Source: Styela clava
Taxonomy: Eukaryota; Chordata; Ascidiacea; Stolidobranchia; Styelidae
Assembly: GCF_964204865.1 (NCBI RefSeq)
Contig: NC_135257.1
Coordinates: 14,034,151 to 14,098,150 of the forward strand
Direction: 5' to 3'
Length of the DNA: 64,000 nucleotides
The notes under the pieces were generated by a model that did no database searches, was not told the origin of the DNA, and was given only the letters and a program-made list of their open reading frames with translations. The stretch's first letter is position 1, and every line of letters begins with the position of its first letter. Shown here one piece after another: positions 59,502 through 64,000 of the stretch. Both the position numbers and the translations under genes were made by a program.

Positions 59502-61666
59502 CTTTTACTGAAGAGTTATTTTTAACGCTAAGGTATCAATTATTAGTAATATCTGGCAAGTCTTTCCTGTAATTGAATGAATAGAAAGTCTATCCAGACA
59601 ACCATGACTGAGCTGCAGACAAAAATTAAAACATTTTGTTAATATAGTGAAACTGTTTTTGTTTCTGTTACCAACTTATCTGCTATCGTTTATTTATTTT
59701 TTCATTATGCAGTATAGTTAATTTTCTTCAAAACTAGTATTGTGCGATAATATTATTTTCATTTATTTAATTACGTGTCATCGATACTTCATTTCATAAT
59801 TATTGAGATTTAAACATGTTCACTGTAAATATTTTTATTCTTCAAAGTACTATTTGCAACTTTTCTTCATTATTTAACTGATGACAATCACATTGCAATG
59901 ATAAATTTATTTCTTTATTTCACTCAGCTAAAACTTCTGTCGGTCAAACTTTTGAATTTTGGGGGGATGGAACAGGGCAGAAACGTATACTACAGATTCT
60001 ATGCTAAGAAAAATTTCCGTGCATACATACGAATAATAATCGGAATTTTGACGGACCACGTTCTAACTTTATACTGTCACAACACCACGATGATATTTGA
60101 TATTATTATATACATAAGAGTACATATATAGGCATCAGTTTGACTTAGATACTTTTATATTATAAATCACTAGCGGGAGAATATAGAACATGTTTATGTA
60201 GGTCAAATTTCTGTATTATTTCTCAGTTATTTCCACTTAGACAAAGTGATATTGTGCGGCTATCGAGCGAAGAACAAAGTTGAGAAACAAAATCCAATTA
60301 TGTCCACACCACGTCTCGAAACTTTGTAAACCTAAGTTTACATATCAGGCAATGAAAGTGGCAATCCAAGAGCTTACGTACCATATTTTAGCTCAGAAAT
60401 TAATTGTTACAGAACATCTGCTAAAAGGCGGATTGAATAGTGAAAACCTGTATCGAAATGTATAGTATGTATGAGAAATCCTTCTATTGGAGTATTAAAC
60501 ACTAAACTCAATTATTATCCAGTATCCAAATATTTTATCCATTAAAAACTATGAATTCAATCTATGAGAAACTCAACCACGAAACCGTTCGTAAAAGTTC
60601 GCCGATGTACACCTTTAAGCCATTGGAAGAAAACATGTGTTATCAGAATATCGTCTTTCCTCTATAACTCGGACCTTCATTATTTCTCGTATTGATCCAA
60701 CAATTTTTCAATAACGGCATTCAACATCAAATTATTTCAACAAAGAGATTATCAATGTGTATCGCTATATCTGTATGTGCCTTTTCTGAATATAAAATCA
60801 GTTCTAAAGACAACAAGATTAAGTCTTTGCAATGTACTCCAATGTCGTGCGACTGGACGGAACACGATATGGCATAATGAGTAATTCGATACCTTGATAC
60901 AAAAGTAGTTTACAGTATATTTCTGCTGGCTATCCACCTTGATGGATGAAATGATATGGAAGGGTATTTTGCAGCGTACTTTTCAAGAATTTTTCATTTT
61001 AACAATAACGATACCACGATGTTATTATGTTGGCCAATAGTTAAGTTCTGGATACGAACGAGTTTTAAAACTTTCAAAGTACTATTATTGGTGTTTCAAA
61101 CACTTCGGCAGTAATCGAATTTTAAACAATTATCAACAATATGCGTTTATTATAACGTTTTAAATAAACTTTTATAAATTCTACGCTAGTTTTCAACTGA
61201 AGCTTTGTAAAACTTGGTTTACAAGAACTTACTACATTTCGTAAAAATAGTAAAAATGTTTTAGACTATTTATAGCCTGAATCGCCAACTCATTGGAATG
61301 TTCAACCATGGTAATGTTGTTATTTTAAGTCTTTGGCATGAGTCGAAGATAATCGGTGACTCAACCATATTTGGCTCTGCACAAAATAAAAAAAATATTT
61401 CAGAATAGCACCCCGATCTAGAAATGCTTGAGTAAAATGCACCGATGCATTTCGTTGGGTCAAGTCACCAGTCACGCGATGCCAATCACTGAAAGGTCGA
61501 CGTAACATTCACATAACAACACGTAGTTATAGAATGAAAATTTTTTGCAATTCAGAAAAGTATATCAGCACATTACTGAATACGGATGTTTTGAATAAAA
61601 GAGTATATATATGTTAATATGAAACAGTTATAATAGCTGAATACGAATATATATATATACAAAATC
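59502..61666. other. Intergenic region, nothing recognised
   Basis: About 2.2 kb of AT-rich sequence between CAP gene 3 and the SLC5 gene. The open frames here are short and without motifs. A long (TA)n-like run at 61646-61659 lies directly before the next start codon. Confidence 0.4.
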
Positions 61667-64000
61667 ATGGCTGCTGAACAGTATTTTCTCGTAGCGGGAG
61701 ATTACGCTGTCTTTGGTGTTATGTTAGCTGTGTCACTGGCAATTGGAATATATTACAGCATAAAAGATAGAGGAAAAAAAAATAGCGTTCAAAATTATTT
61801 GATGGCTGGCAGGTGAGTAGAAACCTCATCATTTGTCGTTGAAATATAAATTAAAAACTGTAACTATGACTACTCAATTGGTTTTTAATATTTGTGAAAT
61901 TTTATGGCAATAAAGAAGAATTAATAAAGTTTTCGAATTTAAAACTTTATTATTTATATACAAATTATCATGTTACGTTTAGAAAAATGAATGTGTTTGC
62001 TGTCGGCTTCTCACTCAGTTTTACATTTTTATCAGCCAGTGCGGTTCTTGGAATTCCAGCGGATGTTTACCTCTTTGGTACAATGTTTTTTTGGTATGAC
62101 TGGTTGCTTCTATTTTAGACAAACATTTCGCTTTGAGGGAATATATTTTTGCCTCGTTCATTCATTTTTTTATATTTATACTACTCATATATATATATAT
62201 ATACGAGATATGGCTATCGCATTGTCTTTTTCCAAATATTTTTCAAATCACTAAAAAATGAGTTTAATAAGAAACTGACGTTAATGTCGACTTATTTATA
62301 TCTGAATTATACCTTGTGCTCATTTTGTGGGATCTCTTATGCCACTGTTGACTACCAAATAAGTTTATTGAAATTTATTGTTTTCCTATTGGTGAATTTT
62401 GGTTTTTAAATTCAATCTTATTTTACAGGGTGTTAATAACCCCATTTATCTTGATGGTAGTCGTTACTCAAATCTACATTCCATTATATTTTCGACTGAA
62501 TATTACAAGTAGTTACGAGGTAGGTTTTTTGTACTTAACTTTAAAGTTGCACTAGAATAAATAACTTGATTTTACAATTAGTTTCTATATCAATATAAGA
62601 AAATTAACCAATGGTCTATTGTTTTCGTCCAGGTAACGTGAATCAACACTAATAGTAAAATGAAAAATATCAACATTAAAATATTTTCTCCCTCAAAAAC
62701 GGCCAAGCCTGACAGGAAATAATACAAAAGTTATTAAAATTAGTTGCAGTCTCGCTCTTGAAAACATTTTCAAGTTTTATTTACGAATAGTTTTATTGAT
62801 CTGCATTTGGGCTAAATGTCAAGCCTAAAGTCTATGACATGAAATTTGGAAAAAATTTCATGTTATGAAAATACAGTAATTCAGTACAAATACAGTAATT
62901 TTCTAACTAATTTTGACAACAATCCCATATTTGTTTTATTACAACAATATTTTATTGCCTCTCTCTTCAGCCACTGGACCAAATTGCCTTCTCAGTGGCT
63001 CAGCTTGTTGTTGTGCTAGAAGACTATTACTTTTGTTTATTTCAAAAATATCTGGGGGCTCTATGAGATTCGTTTTTTGCCTCGAAGTTTTCTTTGATGA
63101 CATCATCAAAATTAAAAATGGCGTGCCGTGGTTCCGTGTTCACATCTCAGTGATCTGGTTGTCAGACTATACCGGCACTGTAGAAGAAATGATACTACCT
63201 CGTTTTCGCCTTTGTGTCCGTATATTTAAGCATTGCTCACCTGTTGTGAATGATTGCAACCCGATGAACCGCGTGGGTTTCTAATTTTAGTCTTCTCTCT
63301 GCGCTAATGATCCTATGCCGTTAATTAGCAACTATTCCTAGCAGCTTCGATGAGAAATTTCTCCGGTATGTTGTTTTGTTCACTGAAAGCACTTTTTGAT
63401 TTCACAGTATCTTGAGCTCCGATTCAGTTACCCAGTTCGGTTACTTGGAACACTGGGTTACATTGCTCAGAATGCAGTATATATAGGTGTAATGATATAC
63501 GCCCCAGCTCTAGCCTTTGCTCAAGGTAAGAATAATTTCATGTTGTGTTAAAAAATCTTTAAAATGAATATATGAGCAATGAGTGGCCTCATATTACCGT
63601 GATGAATATTTAATAAATATTGGTAAAATTCGTGTATTTTGTGCTAACTTGTATAAATATCAATAATATAAACTAATTACGGTACTTTTCATATATAGTT
63701 TCAGGAATGAATTTGTGGGCAGCAATATTTACTATTGGAATTGTTTGCACCATTTATACAACATTGGTAAGGATTTCTTTATGAGAAATATTCTTCATTT
63801 AATTTTACAAACTTTTGGGCTAAGTATCACGCAACCTAATTTACATTAGCCCATACACGTAGGTCCAATGAAATAATGAAATGATTGGTTTGTGTCCTCA
63901 CAGCAGAAAGCCACATACAATTACATATTTTTCAAGATTCAATTTGATTCTGAAATCATCAGATATTCGAAAATGCCCAGGTGTACTGAAAGGCATAACT
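61667..64000 (+). CDS. SLC5-family sodium/solute cotransporter, 5' part (SLC5A8/12/6-like)
   Basis: Five exons are visible: 61667-61812, 61983-62093, 62429-62519, 63408-63525 and 63705-63766. Together they give 176 aa in frame, and the gene continues beyond 64000. Residues 10-30 form the first helix ([18 protein letters not shown]). [36 protein letters not shown] and [14 protein letters not shown] are hallmark segments of the sodium/monocarboxylate and sodium/multivitamin branch of SLC5. [10 protein letters not shown] and [19 protein letters not shown] cover later helices. The product should be a plasma-membrane sodium-coupled carrier of small organic anions. The substrate cannot be decided from this portion. 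The family usually has about 600 residues, so roughly 70% of the protein is missing. Its exons are short and symmetric with ordinary GT-AG introns. Confidence 0.88.
62945..63262 (+). repeat. Dispersed repeat, family R (copy C, longest) in intron 3 of the SLC5 gene
   Basis: This is the longest of three related stretches (see 5985-6250 and 32845-32965). It spans ACTGGACCAAATTGCC to ACCTGTTGTGAATGATTG. It includes GAAGACTATTACTTTTGTTT, GACATCATCAAAATTAA, AGACTATACCGGCACTG and GTCCGTATATTTAAGCATTG. A 123-codon frame runs through it and looks gene-like by length, but its homology with intronic and intergenic copies shows it is repeat sequence. Confidence 0.65.

Noticed and set aside
1..64000. CRISPR array, rRNA or tRNA genes
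   Set aside because: I saw no regularly spaced direct repeats and no rRNA-like blocks, and recognised no tRNA. A tRNA scan would be needed to exclude a single tRNA gene.

Overview
The window is animal (eukaryotic) nuclear DNA. It is AT-rich and intron-rich with GT-AG introns, and its genes lie far apart among short palindromic repeats and MITE-like elements. The protein families point to an invertebrate deuterostome: CAP domains joined to thrombospondin type-1 repeats (TSP1), a Golgi carbohydrate sulfotransferase, a succinate-semialdehyde dehydrogenase and an SLC5 transporter. An ascidian is my best guess, but this is inference because no diagnostic marker such as rRNA or a mitochondrial gene is present. 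All gene models below were spliced by hand from the sequence.

Layout. 1-7.3 kb: no convincing gene, but a hAT-like MITE (2859-3583), one copy of a palindromic MITE (5583-5807) and a dispersed repeat. 7.3-10.3 kb (+): CAP gene 1, six exons, 284 aa, a secreted CAP protein without TSP1. 11.0-12.8 kb (-): a two-exon type II carbohydrate 6-O-sulfotransferase of 439 aa, convergent with CAP gene 1. 15.8-17.3 kb (-): an uninterrupted 480-aa succinate-semialdehyde dehydrogenase. 17.3-29.0 kb: a gene-poor stretch of about 11.7 kb. 29.0-34.8 kb (+): CAP gene 2, seven exons, 407 aa, CAP plus one TSP1. 34.8-43.5 kb: intergenic DNA with two MITE families. 43.5-59.4 kb (+): CAP gene 3, sixteen exons, 776 aa, CAP plus nine TSP1 repeats and a C-terminal GPI-type signal. 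61.7 kb to the end (+): the first five exons of an SLC5 sodium/solute cotransporter, which runs off the window.

The central story is the CAP family. The three genes lie on the same strand, share the same exon cuts and phases across the CAP module, and have 0, 1 and 9 TSP1 repeats. In gene 3 each TSP1 is one exon bounded by phase-1 introns, the classic arrangement for growth by exon duplication. The nine-repeat member appears to be a membrane-tethered, heavily glycosylated extracellular protein. The other two look secreted. CAP gene 1 has also lost part of the CAP metal-site tetrad. A role in recognition at a cell or gamete surface is an attractive hypothesis by analogy with ascidian GPI-anchored sperm CAP proteins, but the sequence alone does not prove it. 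The other genes show no functional link to this family.
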